From contig NC_085127.1 in assembly GCF_030269925.1 (NCBI RefSeq), positions 11,415,501-11,479,500 of the forward strand: a stretch of 64,000 nucleotides of DNA. The letters run 5' to 3'. Shown in pieces: positions 48,680 to 61,400 of this stretch (positions within the stretch are counted from its first letter, which is position 1; each line of letters starts with the position of its first letter). The position numbers were made by a program, and so were the translations under genes. The notes beneath the pieces were generated by a model. The model searched no databases, had not been told where the DNA came from, and saw nothing but the letters and a program-made list of their open reading frames with translations. Origin of the DNA: Bombyx mori (lineage: Eukaryota > Arthropoda > Insecta > Lepidoptera > Bombycidae).

Positions 48680-49802
48680 ACAGTTTTGCTCTATGCTGGG
48701 GTTGGCAACCCTGTAAGCAATATACGTTAGTCAGTGGATGACGTGCAGCGATCCACCGCGGTCGCTGTCGCGAATAAACATGTAATATTAAGTAGTGTTT
48801 TATAGACCGCACCAATGAGGTTTCTGGAGGACAACTCAACCAACGCACAACAAACCTCACACACTAAAATCTCACAAACATACATGACAACAATGAGATT
48901 GTGGTATATGTTGGATTAAGTATTCATTTGGCATACCAATGTAAACACAACCTTATGTACCTATACCTACGCACTAAGTTCGGTAAATGAATGACATTGG
49001 TTCAAAATTGATTATTCAACGACATTGCCGATGCTTTTAGCGAAAGTGACCTCTTTCCATGAGAATGGCAACACGGTCTGCTTTCGAAGACACAGCGTCA
49101 ACCATGCAATAAGGTAAAATAATAGATACCTCGGACATGTGAGGATCGTGATATGCTAAATGCTAAACAAAATACATATTCCTATAAGTAATATAAGTAA
49201 TCAAATTAAAATTAAAGTACTTAACGAGGAAGCGAAATTGACATGTACGAAATGCTTCAACATTCGCTGAACGAAACTTGTTATCACATACCACATCTAT
49301 AGAACCTCAGGTTGTTTTTTTGCCAGAAAGTATGCAATCATAAGAAAATGATTTGCAGAACGTGGCTTCTCTAATTCTTTCAAAGGCTGCTGGCATAGCT
49401 ATTACACTTAATACTTGTTGCTGCTGATGTACCACAATAGTGGTGCGAATTTCCTGATTCTTGTTTAGTTTCACTTAATTTAACCCCATAATCAATTTCA
49501 ACTAAATTAACTAAACATTGCGCTTTACCTCACATCACAAACCTCAATAATTTTAAGTTACTTTAAAATAAAATTTATGTATCAGAATATTATGAAATAT
49601 CAGGAACAGACTAATAAGAAATACCTAGAGTCGATTGGGATGTATAATTTCACACCTTCGTTTTTATGTATTTAAAAAAACTGTTATTGTCATTATTGTT
49701 ACTGTCAGAACGGCTTGTCTCCAAACTACTAAATCTTTGGAAGATGCATTTTGTTATTGTATTGTTTATGAAGTGAAAAACCTCTAGGTTTCTTCATTAA
49801 AT
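48680..49802. promoter_or_regulatory. Upstream region of the KH-domain gene
   Basis: No repeat recognised. A possible untranslated exon ends at a donor-like AAG|GTAAAA near 49,110 and contains a 17-codon upstream ORF starting at ATGAGAATGG. CTCTAG at 49,782-49,787 could serve as the acceptor for the exon carrying the start codon. No TATA box was identified. Confidence 0.3.
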
Positions 49803-52800
49803 ATGTCTGGTGGGCTCGTAGATAAAGTTTACATAGGCTTAGATAACGCACCTGCCGCATTTGACATAAAAGGAAGGATATTAGGTCCCGTAAGTTGAAT
49901 AGTTCTTTAAACGTGATTTTCTCATTTCTAGTCCGTTTACACAATTACGTGAATTATTTTCAGAACGGGACTAATTTAGAGTACATAAGATCAGAAACTG
50001 GAGTAGTTGCGGTATTGAAAGGTGATAAACTTGAACCTTTACATTTGGCGCTACACCACACTAGATCAGATGCATTAGCTGCAGCGAGGTCATTGGCGCA
50101 AAATCTTATTGAGACGATACGAGCGGAACTGGCACAATGGAGCGCTGCGCAAGCTGGAGGGCCTCCGCAGGCCATGAATGTTCCACCACCGACATTAACA
50201 ACAACATCGGCTCCTCAACCTGTACCACCACCAACTCCCACAGCCGCATTGGCCACTCCGCCTACTCTCACGTCTACGGTGCCTGCTGTGATTCCTCCAG
50301 TAGTCAGTGTAGCTCCTGCACCTACTCCTCTGATGACAGTTCGACAACCTACTGTTCTACAACTTTTACCCCAGCAGCAATATGTGTATAACCAAGAAAA
50401 CGGGCAGCTAATACCCATTGTACAGCCAGGTGTACAGGTTTCAAATACTAATTTCACATCACTGCCCATAGCTCAACAATTAGGACTACAGCAACCAAAT
50501 TATGGAGCAACACAAATAGTTGATATTTCAAGTATGCAACCTGTTAACGTGACACAATTGAGGTTAAGTGGAGTACCATCATCCATGTCAATGCTACTAC
50601 CAAATGGATTTACGTTTCCTCAAGCAAGTTTATCGACAGCAGACACAACTGTCAGCTCAGCAACAGCAACTCCCGTGGTATGTGCAGCACAAGGAATAAA
50701 TTCCTCACAGAAAATCCTATACAGCTCTGATAAAGATAAAGATGTAAAATATCACATACAAGGAACAGATACTGTACAATGGACCGTGCCGGGATCACAA
50801 ACAATGCTAATACCATACCAACAGTTACAAGATCTCAGTTCTTGTCAACAGGGCTTATCAAATTTACAACCTCAACAGTTTGTCTCTGTGAGTAGAAAAT
50901 TTTACATACTAATTATTAATACTGTTTTATCACCATGACCCTTATTTTTCTAAGTACAGGCTTTCAACCAATTATAATCCTCTAATTATAATACTTTGGC
51001 TTTGATCTTGACCTGGATCACTAGATAAAAAAGTGTTATTTTTATTTTGAGATATGCTTGCTTTGAATAGTTATTTTGTTGAATTGTTATAATAATTATG
51101 CAGCCTTGTCCTATTACCCTATCTTTTGTGATTTCTTATATGATGTAAAACACTAATTTCTGTTTCATTGGCAACCTCCTAATGTAAATCTGACTATGCC
51201 AATAATTTTCACACTAAGTTTTAACTGCTTAGAAAAAATAACAAAATTAGCGAATAAACATATTTATTGTAAATACTAAGTTTGGAATAAAATGAAGAAC
51301 GTTTTATATACGTTTATTTGCAGATCGCACCAGCAGGTGGTCTTCAACAAACATTACCATTAACTGCTGCTCAATTACAGCAACTACAAACAGGAACTAT
51401 AATGCAGCTAAATCAGAAGGTAAATTATACAACGTATACACCTTAAATGGTAACGTTAGAAGATATTATCTGTTGTAGAATATATGCTAGATAATTACAA
51501 TAATAAAATTGTATTTTCTTAGATTTTCATGTGTCATATACATAATTAAAATTACTTTTATGATGCAGTAGAAGTCCCGTAAATAATGATAATGCAAAAT
51601 GCGAGATTAAACTGTAAGCGTAGTTTTAATTACAAACAATTCAACAAAAAAATTATAATGTCTCTTTTGCATAAAACTTAATTTGAAGCTTGGTTTTAAG
51701 ACCTAAAGAAAAAGACTCTTAAATGTAGTTGATGAATAAAAAATTTACTCTGTATTTTAATTAAGTCATGAATGCACCAAAAACTGTGTGCGATCTTGCA
51801 TTTATTGCAAAATAAACCTAGGAAAGTAATATTAATCAAACTATAAGAGTTGTTTTATCCCAATATATCTGATTGTTATACTAGATATAATTATCTGTGA
51901 ATCTACACCACAATCTGATAATATTTCAAAAGTACATTACATTGGATTTTTATTTATTTATATTGAACAGTCTTTTCATGATCAACAAATATTGGCAATC
52001 AAATCTAACTAAATCATGAAGACACTATGTAGTTTTGTATTATATATTGCTGCAAATATCTATTCTATTTTCAACAGCCGATTGTGAGCAGTGGATCTTT
52101 AATAAACATAATATCGACTGGACAAGCGTCATCACCACAAGTCTACTCTGTGAGCATTAGGTTTATGTTGTCGTCTTCCTACGCACTGTATAATGCTTTC
52201 AGTTCTGGCTTTGGTGTCACTGTTTCTGTTGCTGTTTAAAAAGGTTTTAGAGAAAACAAACATCCACAGATTGATTATTTTTTTACATAACGACTAGCTC
52301 TATGCAATTTTTTTTTTATTGCTTAGATTGGTGGACGAGTTCACAGCCCACCAGGTGTTAAGTGGTTACTGGAGCCCATAGATATCTACAACGTAAATGC
52401 GCCATCCACCCTGAGATATAAGTTCTAAGATCTCAGTATAGTTACAACGGCTGCCCCACCCTTCAAACCGAAACGCATTACTGCTTCACGGCCGAAATAG
52501 GCAGGGTGGTGGTACCTACCCGTGCGGACTCTCAAGAGGTCTTACCACCAATGATCATTGTGCTCATGATCCTATAATACCGATCAGAATACAGTTTCAG
52601 AAACGGTCATGTACTGTGTTGCAGTATTCTTGAAGGTCAGATTTATTAATAAAGTTAAGTGTGTATCTTCATGACTGCATTGAGTAGATTAGGGGTTGCC
52701 CCAATGATTTATCTGTTCCGATAATCTAGATTCAATGTTTCATAAAAACTTCATATCGTGGGATGCTTGTTTTCTGTAAATAAATGTTTGTTCATTTCAG

Positions 52801-55800
52801 TCACATTCACGTTTCCAGCTAACTTTAATATAAGTAATTAATTTAATTTAAAATTATTTATTGATTTAGCTTTACGATAAAAAGTATTCGTACAAAATGT
52901 ATGTATTACTAATTCAACATTTTTTTCAGTATTTATTCTGGGTTTTTTTTTTATAAAGAATGCTAAATTACACCATGTAGCAATAACTAATGGTGTCGGT
53001 TTATTTGTTGTGTTGATCGGTGTATGAGCTCATAGCTGACCTAGTACTATATGGTCACTAGTAGCCAATAGAGATCACAACGTTAATTCCGTTATTCACT
53101 GTGAGATATATTGATAACGAATGCTCAATTGTATTGTGTAACGGTTATCCCACTCTTCAAACACGACACGTAGAATGCTTCGCGACATACAGAGACTGGT
53201 AGTTTCCGCACCGACTACCTATCCATATAAATTTTTGAGGTTAGATTTTATCGTCGATCGCGGAAGTCGTTCGTGAACGAATGATTAATAGATATTACAT
53301 TCATCATTCATCATTATCCTGCCCTTCTCCCAGTCACCTGGGGTCGGCGCAACATGTTTTCTCCTTCCATACTCTTCTATCATATACCATTTCTTCGCTC
53401 ACTCCCCTCCTACCCATATCGTCTTTCACACAATCCATCCATTTCTTCTTAGGTCTACCTATTCCTCTAATAGATATTACATTAGAATAAAAAAATTGGT
53501 ACCTCCCTACGTGATTTGAACACCGGCACAGTCGTATTGCTTAATGTCACACATGATCACGAGCAAATACTGCAGGCACAAATAGTCACTGTTGGTGTAT
53601 AGTGTTACATTTTTTTTTCAAAACTATAATTTTTAGTGCAAACGTTTTCTTCTAGATCATTCTTTCATATCATCTTTCAAAAAATGTTGCAAAACTAAAC
53701 CATAGAATATCAACCATACCCTTTATGTATTTTTTTTCGTCAATATTCTAGAATTCTTCAACGCCCACGAAAAACGCGGGAAATCAAGAAAGCCGAGGTC
53801 AGAAGCGATTATCTGACGGTACACCTAGTCAACTGCAATTAAGACCTATAGCACCAGCGGGGTAAGCTACATTAAACCTTAAAACACAGAATTAAAACGT
53901 TTATTTCAGCGAACAAAATGTGCAAGACTACAAAGGAAAAAACCCTTCCGGTAACGTTAACAGAACAAATTTTTTTGTCCCCCCAGCGATTGGCGTGTTT
54001 CTATACGAAATTTGTCATATACGGAACGCTGATGACTTCAAAAGGAATGCTTTTAATTCGAAAACATGTTTTAAAATTTCAAAAATGATAAAAAAAGTAA
54101 AGATTTGATGAGATTAAATTTTTTTTAAACAATTTTAAATGATTACGATTAATAAAATTTAAATGAAATTTTAAAACGTGCATCTACAGAACTCATCGTA
54201 TTATTTCTCTATAGTTCGACTGCTACGTTACGTTTACGACGTGTGTGTGTCTGTCTGTGTGTGTGACTGAACCGATATAATGCTACAGGTCGCATGTAAG
54301 CCTGGACAAGAGCACGACCAGAGAGACGCGCTCGTGGACGGCGGCCGCAGGTACCTACATTGAAGATATGCTGTTTAACATTGTTCGCATTTTACTTTGA
54401 GATCACTAGAAATTCTATGTACGCAAAAAAGTTTTAGGAGCCACACAAAACTCCCGTCCGTAGATTCCTGTCAATTCAAATACACTTCAGTCCATCAAAA
54501 TTCATCTTGCGTGATATTAAAACGACGTTGCTTTTCTAGTTTTTAATTGCAAGGTAACCTAAGTCTGGAATTATAATTTCAAATGATCTCTAATGCTGTT
54601 TACTAATTAATTAGGTATAAGATCACTTCCAACACGCGTTTAGCGTAGCTAATATATAATATATTGTTTTATTTTTGCGTGAAGCGTACAGTTGCGGGCA
54701 TCATCACTGATTAAAAGTGAAAGAATACAGCTTTTCAGATATGAAATCAGCGGATGAGATATTTTTTGTTTGCTACGCAGGTCTATTGTCTTTCGTCCCA
54801 CAGATATCCAATTAGGAGATGCAAAAGAACAGTTCCAGAGATACGTTTTAGCTCAACACTAATCTTTATTTCGCTCGAATACGGTCGGTTTTCGCTCATT
54901 ATTTCTAGAGCAGTTGTAAGCTAGGTATCCTTTTCAAAAGCATCCCCAGCTCAGGCGATTCGTGACTTGAACGTGACCTGCCCATCGGCCCAGTCTGGAG
55001 ACATTTCAGAACTACTCTTCCCGATTTTACTGTTTCGAAACCCTAGCGTACTTACATCTGTTATGAGTGAACCGAATTGTTAAACCATAAAGCGATAGCG
55101 TCATGAACTGTTTAGTGCTATAAAGATTCATTAAGATCACAACCTTCAAGTTTGTCTAATGATATTGCCGTAACGCGACGACAACGCTTAAGCTATATAG
55201 CGTACAATGTATAGTATCCAGAATCAAAAACTAAATAGCGAATTGCGCTGGCGTAAATTGAATATTTTATTTTATTATTTATTTCTTTGTCTTCTCAGTC
55301 GGACACTGTTGTCAGAGTGGTCGTGGTTGTGCTGACGATGAATATTCAGAAGCACCTGTTAGGTCAACCATGCTTCCGAGGACCGCCCCATTTTTTCATC
55401 TGTTGGCATCGAAATATTTAACAAGCTATAAACGCGATCTATAAAATCCACGTACTACGATTAAAGAAGTCCAAAGATTTGGCGTAAATAGAGTGGCAGT
55501 AAACTTTTCCGTTAATTCTCTTGGCTTTCGTTTTGAAAATAAACAAGAATTTTGGAGAATAATTTTCTCGGATGTTTTCGCGTAATTAAAACCACTTCAT
55601 ATAATTAAAACTATTGTTTATGGTTTAATTTTGCATTTATATAAAATTGGACGGTAGTTACACCATTATTTTTCAAATGACGAGTGACGTGCCTTAGTCT
55701 TTCGGGAGTATTAAAACAGTTAACCATTTGAAACGTCACTAGTAATAAAATTAATAACAATGAACGTAAAATTAAACCGTATTAATTAAATAGGTTTCAT

Positions 55801-58160
55801 TATTGTCAAATTTCTTCATTCCATCGGAGACCACTATTCCTGTAATTTTTTATCGTATTATAAGCGTAAATCAGCGACGCGTTCTGCGACTAAGGATTTC
55901 TGTAGCTTATTGTATTATCATCAGGAATTTGAAGAGGATTGGAGCGAGCGTTAATTTGACATGAACTTTTTGGGTACAGATTGCGTAAATACAGTCGCGT
56001 ACAGAATATGTTTCTACCCGAATAGCTGGTGTGGAGCTTGACAGGGCTGACTTCACACCGACCGCGGCGAAGGCTGGACGGACACTTCTAGATATATTTT
56101 TTGCGGTATTAAATACCGCCCACCGATAAAACATCGAATGCTGTATGATTATCTTAAGTTTTTGCAACATTACAGAGTTCTCTCCAGTTTTTTTTTGTTT
56201 TTTACTAGCTCAACAAGAAATACTGATAAATACGCTGAACTTATGAGCAGTGGGCCCAAATTTATTTAAAAAACTTTTCTTTTATAGGTTACCAAAAGGT
56301 TTTGATTGAAAACAATCCGGCTACGATTCAAGTTGCATGGCTTCCAGTTTTATTTTTGTATATATGCGTAAATTTCATGCGTAAATTTTTAACTGCGCGC
56401 GGTAATCCAAAACTTTACCTTTTTGACTTTTGGCGTAGAAAGTTTTGACGGAGAGCGAAAGCGTAATGTACTATTAATTGAGAAAATAATAATTGCGTAG
56501 TTGCGTAGTTGCAAAACGTCCGAATGAATACACACAATTTGCATAATTTTTAAACTTCCATCAGGTAGAGAAAACACGGTGGTCAGCATGGGAATGAAAA
56601 TCAACCCTACACACGGCACCATCATACACGTGTCTTCAGGACAGCAGACTAAGTACGTCGATTGTTTGTTCAATAATTTTTTTTGTGGCGTATGATTATC
56701 TGTTAGCGAAACTTGGTATTAAAACCTTCAAAAAACTTATTTTCCTTCTCAGCGTATCAGCAACGGGAACTCAAGACGGCACCGGAATGTATATACGTCA
56801 AATCGACAAAAACTCCATACAGATTCAATCAAGCAAAGATAATCAGAAACAAGATCTAACCAAAGTACAAAGTACAGCTCAGAACGTGCAAATGATTACA
56901 GTGCCACAGGGCATGACCGTTTTGCAAAACCCGCTGAACATAAGTCAAATGCCAACTATGCTTGGACAGCCAAACAATCAAGTTTACATGATTCCCGCTA
57001 ACCAGTCGAATCTAGTCCAAGGAGCATTACAGCCTGGCTTACTTGGACAACAGGTCTTGCAGTCCAGTCCGAATGTTACTGTGGTACAGCCAAATCAATT
57101 AGGCGTACCCGGAGGCGTACAGTATAATGTTCCAATAATGCCAATGAACATGCCCGCCAATTCACAATACATGCCAACTGGTTTAAGCTTAAATAATCAG
57201 CTATCGGCGCATCAGTTGAATGCGGCCTTGAGTGGCCACCAATTAAACCCTAACTTGGCTGTATCAGGAACGATACCTATCGTTCAAGCACCGCCGTCTT
57301 CGCCTTTGACGAATCCACAAATAGCGGCCGGTCACGCACCTAGTATTCCGCAAATAATGCCGCAAAACTCCTTCATTAACCCCACTTCGCAATATGGGAG
57401 TGTACAACAGCAATATATGATGCAAAATTCAGGAGCTCTCACCGTACCCAACAATAATGTGCAATATACTATTCCAAATACAAGCCCTGCGTCTGCAAAT
57501 AACGGCAATGGACAAACTGTGGTGGGTGATACTGACAATACAAATGGAAGTGGCAATCAGACGACCTACATCACGTCTTCTTCTCAAGACAATGGATATT
57601 CGGTACCTGCTGGTACATTACAAGGATCGCAACAGAATTTCTCCGCCGAAGGCTCGACCGCAACGCAAGGGACGTACACTCCTGTCACACAAGCTAGTAC
57701 ACCGGGCTATGGTTCTACGAACGGGAATCAGGCTGGCTATATCAGTCAGACGTCAACGACGCAACCCCCAAACTATCAAACGAACGGCTCGAATCCTCCA
57801 ACGCCCAATCAAAACTACACCGGCGCAACGTCGAGTCCTCAAACATCGCAATCTAACTTTTCTCCGTCAACAACGCCCGCACCCAATCAATCGTATCCAG
57901 GGCAGAATTTACAGAGCATGCAGAACGTCGGTTTTGCGCCAAATCAAAATCCTCAGAATCCTTACCCGAATGCGACGGGACAAAATTTGGCAGCTTATGC
58001 GAGTAACCAATACCAGTACACGAGCAGGCCTTGGTTCAGGCCCCGGTATGGTTCCCCCCAGGGCTCCCCGTACAGCTCGGGAGCGGGCCCCCCGCCGAAC
58101 GGAGCCCCGATGCCAGTGCCACCGCCCTCCACCAACTATAACTACTGGCCGGATAGTTGA
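49803..58160 (+). CDS. KH-domain, Gln/Pro/Asn-rich protein (KHDC4/BLOM7-like), eight exons
   Basis: Exons: 49803-49889, 49964-50887, 51324-51419, 52078-52149, 53752-53861, 54289-54350, 56565-56652, 56753-58160. All have GT-AG ends with matching phases, giving 948 residues. Residues 7-80 form a KH-like domain: DKVYIGLDNAP, GRILGPNGTNLEYIRSETG, LALHHTRSDALAAA, NLIETIRAEL. Order and spacing resemble the second KH domain of KHDC4 (BLOM7), an RNA-binding splicing factor. GQKRLSDGTPS at ~410 recalls that family's KRRFTEE motif. The rest is low-complexity: Pro/Thr/Val-rich (95-160), Gln-rich, then Asn/Gln/Ser/Thr-rich to a PPPNGAPMPVPPP tail. A nuclear RNA-binding role is inferred. If an upstream exon is spliced at 49,788, the frame is open and could supply the first KH domain, so the start is uncertain. 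Orthology is uncertain. Confidence 0.8.
52308..52552 (-). mobile_element. Family-A retroposon in KH-gene intron 4
   Basis: Complete reverse copy with poly(T) at 52,308-52,318, 160 bp after exon 4. Confidence 0.9.
52998..53235 (-). mobile_element. Old, decayed family-A copy in KH-gene intron 4
   Basis: Aligns in order with the reverse of family A (GTATGAGCTCATAGCTGACC, TGGTCACTAGTAGCCAATAG, CTGTGAGATATATTG, CCCACTCTTCAAACACGACA) at perhaps 70% identity. The family has therefore been active over a long time. Confidence 0.65.
53290..53475 (-). pseudogene. RTE-like LINE C-terminal relic in KH-gene intron 4
   Basis: Minus strand reads KKWMDCVKDDMGRRGVSEEM, then YDRRVWKEKTCCADPR, then a stop and ATG/ATC-type repeats. 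This is a well-known moth LINE tail. The plus-strand ORF at 53,281 is its antisense. Confidence 0.75.
54238..54265. repeat. (GT)n-rich microsatellite
   Basis: Interrupted GT/CT run ending 23 bp before exon 6 of the KH gene. Confidence 0.85.
54351..56564. other. KH-gene intron 6, mostly unique sequence
   Basis: 2.2 kb. The segment 55,299-55,430 follows a TTCTCAG acceptor-like site and stays open for 38 codons, but no matching donor or family was found. Nothing else recognised. Confidence 0.45.
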
Positions 58161-58305
58161 GACTTGGAAAGTTTTATATTCTTGGAAGACGACCAGTGTT
58201 AGGCAGATATATTGTAAACGAGACTGTTTTAACTACATATTATATATAAAATTGAAAAAGATTTAAGAAACATTTATACATAAATTAACATTTATAAAAT
58301 GTAAA

Positions 58306-58311
58306 AATAAA
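58306..58311 (+). terminator. Poly(A) signal AATAAA of the KH-domain gene
   Basis: First canonical AATAAA after the stop codon, 146 bp downstream and 149 bp before the next gene's start codon, so the 3' UTR is likely short. Confidence 0.6.
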
Positions 58312-58459
58312 TTTAGAAAGATTATAAATAGTACTTAAAAACTTTTTGTATCTTTTTTCTACTTTATGCTTAAAATGTGTTGCTTTTTTTTCTTACGTTC
58401 TGTCGTTGTGACAGTTTAATTACGGTTAAAACATTTTTAACTCGTTTTACTTAAACAAA

Positions 58460-61400
58460 ATGAATATTGAAAATCGTTATCAAGTGACGGCTTCCCTGTT
58501 CATGTTAAAAGAAATAAAGCGCAGACAAGAACACGTAGATCGGGGCTATGAGCTTTTGAAAAGAAAAGCTGAGGGTCTACGAATTAAAGGTAGACAAGTG
58601 GCCTCGGAACTTATCGCAACTCATGGGCTGTTGAGCCATAAAATGAAAGAAGCTTACATGTCACTAGCGGCTATTAAGTTTACAAACGGAGAATCGAATG
58701 CATTGGTGCTTGAGAATGTCGAGCAGGTAGTTTTGTTATTATAGCATTTATATAAAACCGAAGTGTAGTCTTCTTTCGATTGGATAATTATTTTTGTTTA
58801 GCTTAAATAGGCAGACTAGTCCAAAGGAGCAATTGCGCGATTGCCACTGCCCCTGATTCCTTAGTGTGAATATGTTAGTTACAGTTCATATTTCAAAACC
58901 GCTCTGTGAATTCAAAACCATCGTTGTTTCGCGGTAGGTAGTAAAATAGAGTTCATCCATACTACCTGAAGCCACTGCGTTCATCCAAAGTGCGTTTCCA
59001 GAGATCTTTTTTGCTACGTACCATCCGGCTTTGGAACGAGCTCCCCTCCACGGTGTTTCCCGAGTGCTATTACATGTCCTTCATCAAACGAGACTTGTGA
59101 AGATTACTTAACGGTAGGCAGCGGCTTGGCTCTACCCCTGGATGATCATTGCATACAATAGATGCAGAGATTCGACGTAATTGGGCGTTGCAATAGCATT
59201 GATGTGATAGCAAAAAATTGACGATTTCGAACAATATTTTTCTAATTCATAACTGAATAGGCAATCCTCATTTATGTTTAATTATTCTTCTTCTCCATCG
59301 CTCCCTCATTGCTGAGGATCGTGACTCCGTTTTAGCTTGTCGACTGTCAGCCTCCATCGGTTCCGGTCAGTTGCCTGGTGTAGTGCAGCGCTAAGTGGTC
59401 CGCTGGTTTGCTCGGAGATCTGGTCGGACCAACGTTTGGGGCTCCGGCCTCTAGGACGTTTTCCTTCTACTTTCCCAGTGACTTAATTATAAACCCGCCA
59501 AAATTTTATTTAAAAGCAACATATTAATTTTGACACTAGGCTCAAATACGTGTTCAGCGAATCACTGAGAATGTCTCGGGTGTTACGACGACGTACTTAG
59601 AAGCCGTCGAAGAGACAGGTGTGACTAATGCTCTTCAATACGCTGGCTTGGGCGCTGGTGGTCACCGCACCAGTGAGGCAAAGAAATCATTCAGAGAGGC
59701 CGTGCATCTTGTATTGAAGCTGGCATCTTTGAGAAAGACCTGCGTGCTACTGGACGAAGCTATTAGGATCGCCTGGAGGTGAAACGGCATTTATTTTGTG
59801 CAGATATTAGAATGGGCTATAAACCATCGGCTCCATACGTGGTAACTTTAGAGTACAATTAAGGCGTCGGTTTCTTAACTGAAGGTAGGTGACGTCATTG
59901 ATTTTATAATGGGCTACGATGGTCGCTATTAAGTGTTCGCCTCGACGACCCGTCGGTCGGGCGTCATCGGGGTGGCGCCGTGAGTCTGGTTGTAGTGTTG
60001 ACCGCGGGAACCCCACTTCTCTGACCAGGCTCTGGCCGCGGGAGGAGATCCGACATCGGATGTGAGAGTACAACTATTAAGTACGCCCGACTATCTACTG
60101 CAACTGGATAAGTATCATCCATTACCTCATTGTTTTAAAACTACTCGTAGTTATCATAAATGGTGCTCACGACATATGTATATCATACGGTTCATATTAA
60201 TGCCCGTGGTTTATTGACATTCTAAAGTATTTACGGCATGGATACAATTCATGTGAATTCTTTTTATTTATTTAGTTTTTAATGAAAACAATTTTATGCG
60301 TAATGTTGCAGAATGCTTTGGTCTCTTTGGCGTCGAACTCGCATTATTTTTCCGTGATGTACCTTCGGCTGCCAGACTTAAACTGGATATTTCTTGTTAA
60401 ATTGTTTTTAATCATTTTAGTTCCTTCAGAGGTGATGAAGACAGCGAAGCAAACAATTCCAATTTAAAGACGCATTTAGAAAAAAATCTGTTGTCGACTC
60501 TAATCACCTGTTTTGTTTTATTTAGTTAATTTTTTCTTAATTATTGTTTTAATTATCACTTAGTAAATCCCCCCCCCTCCCTGAATCAGCGCTATACGAG
60601 TAGTACCTAATGGATTTTATAGTAAATTTTCGTTTTCATAGGAAAGTCAATGGAATAGAAAAGGTCATTATGCCTAAATTGCGTAACACAGAACACTATA
60701 TACTAGTCGAGATAGACGAATGCGTGAGTTCAATTCGATATAAAGATTTTCATTTTAAAAATATTTGATTTACAATTATTGCTATTAAAACAACAGGAGA
60801 GGGAAGAATTTCATCGACTCAAGATGGTAAAAGCTAAAAAGTTAAAAAACAAAGCAATGGCTGTACATAAACCAATTAATCGACAAGGCGGTGGTGAGTC
60901 CAATCGTTTATGCTAGATTTAATTAAATTCCCATTCTTAGTATTAGATTCGAGCGAGGTCGGAGATTTTTTTAAAAGATTTTATCTTTATTTCAATGACA
61001 AAAATATTATACGACACAGAAAAGAAATGATTGTAGAGTAATATCGCCGATGAGAAACCTGCTATAATGCCAATATACCTTAGCCACCGGTGACGCCACA
61101 ACTCCCCAAACGAAGTGACATTACAGTGGATCTGTGTGCTTAGTGCGAGTTTTTTAACGTTCTCGATAGCGTAAAAGTTAGCTCATATTTTTATGGAATG
61201 GGATCGTTTGCGTACGTTTGTCGCTAGGGGCGTTGTTCCAACTACATACAAAATTGGCTTAACTTTTACGCTATCGAGAACGTTAAGAAACTCGCACTAA
61301 GCACACTTATCTTTAATTGATAGTTACGCGATTTATACCTAAATGTAGGATTTGGTATTACAAAGCATTAGTTTTAAACGAAACGTGAAAAATATGTTTT

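Noticed and set aside
57457..58266. 269-codon ORF on the plus strand
   Set aside because: Out-of-frame shadow of the last KH-gene exon; its Arg/Thr-rich composition is a by-product of the Asn/Gln-rich frame.
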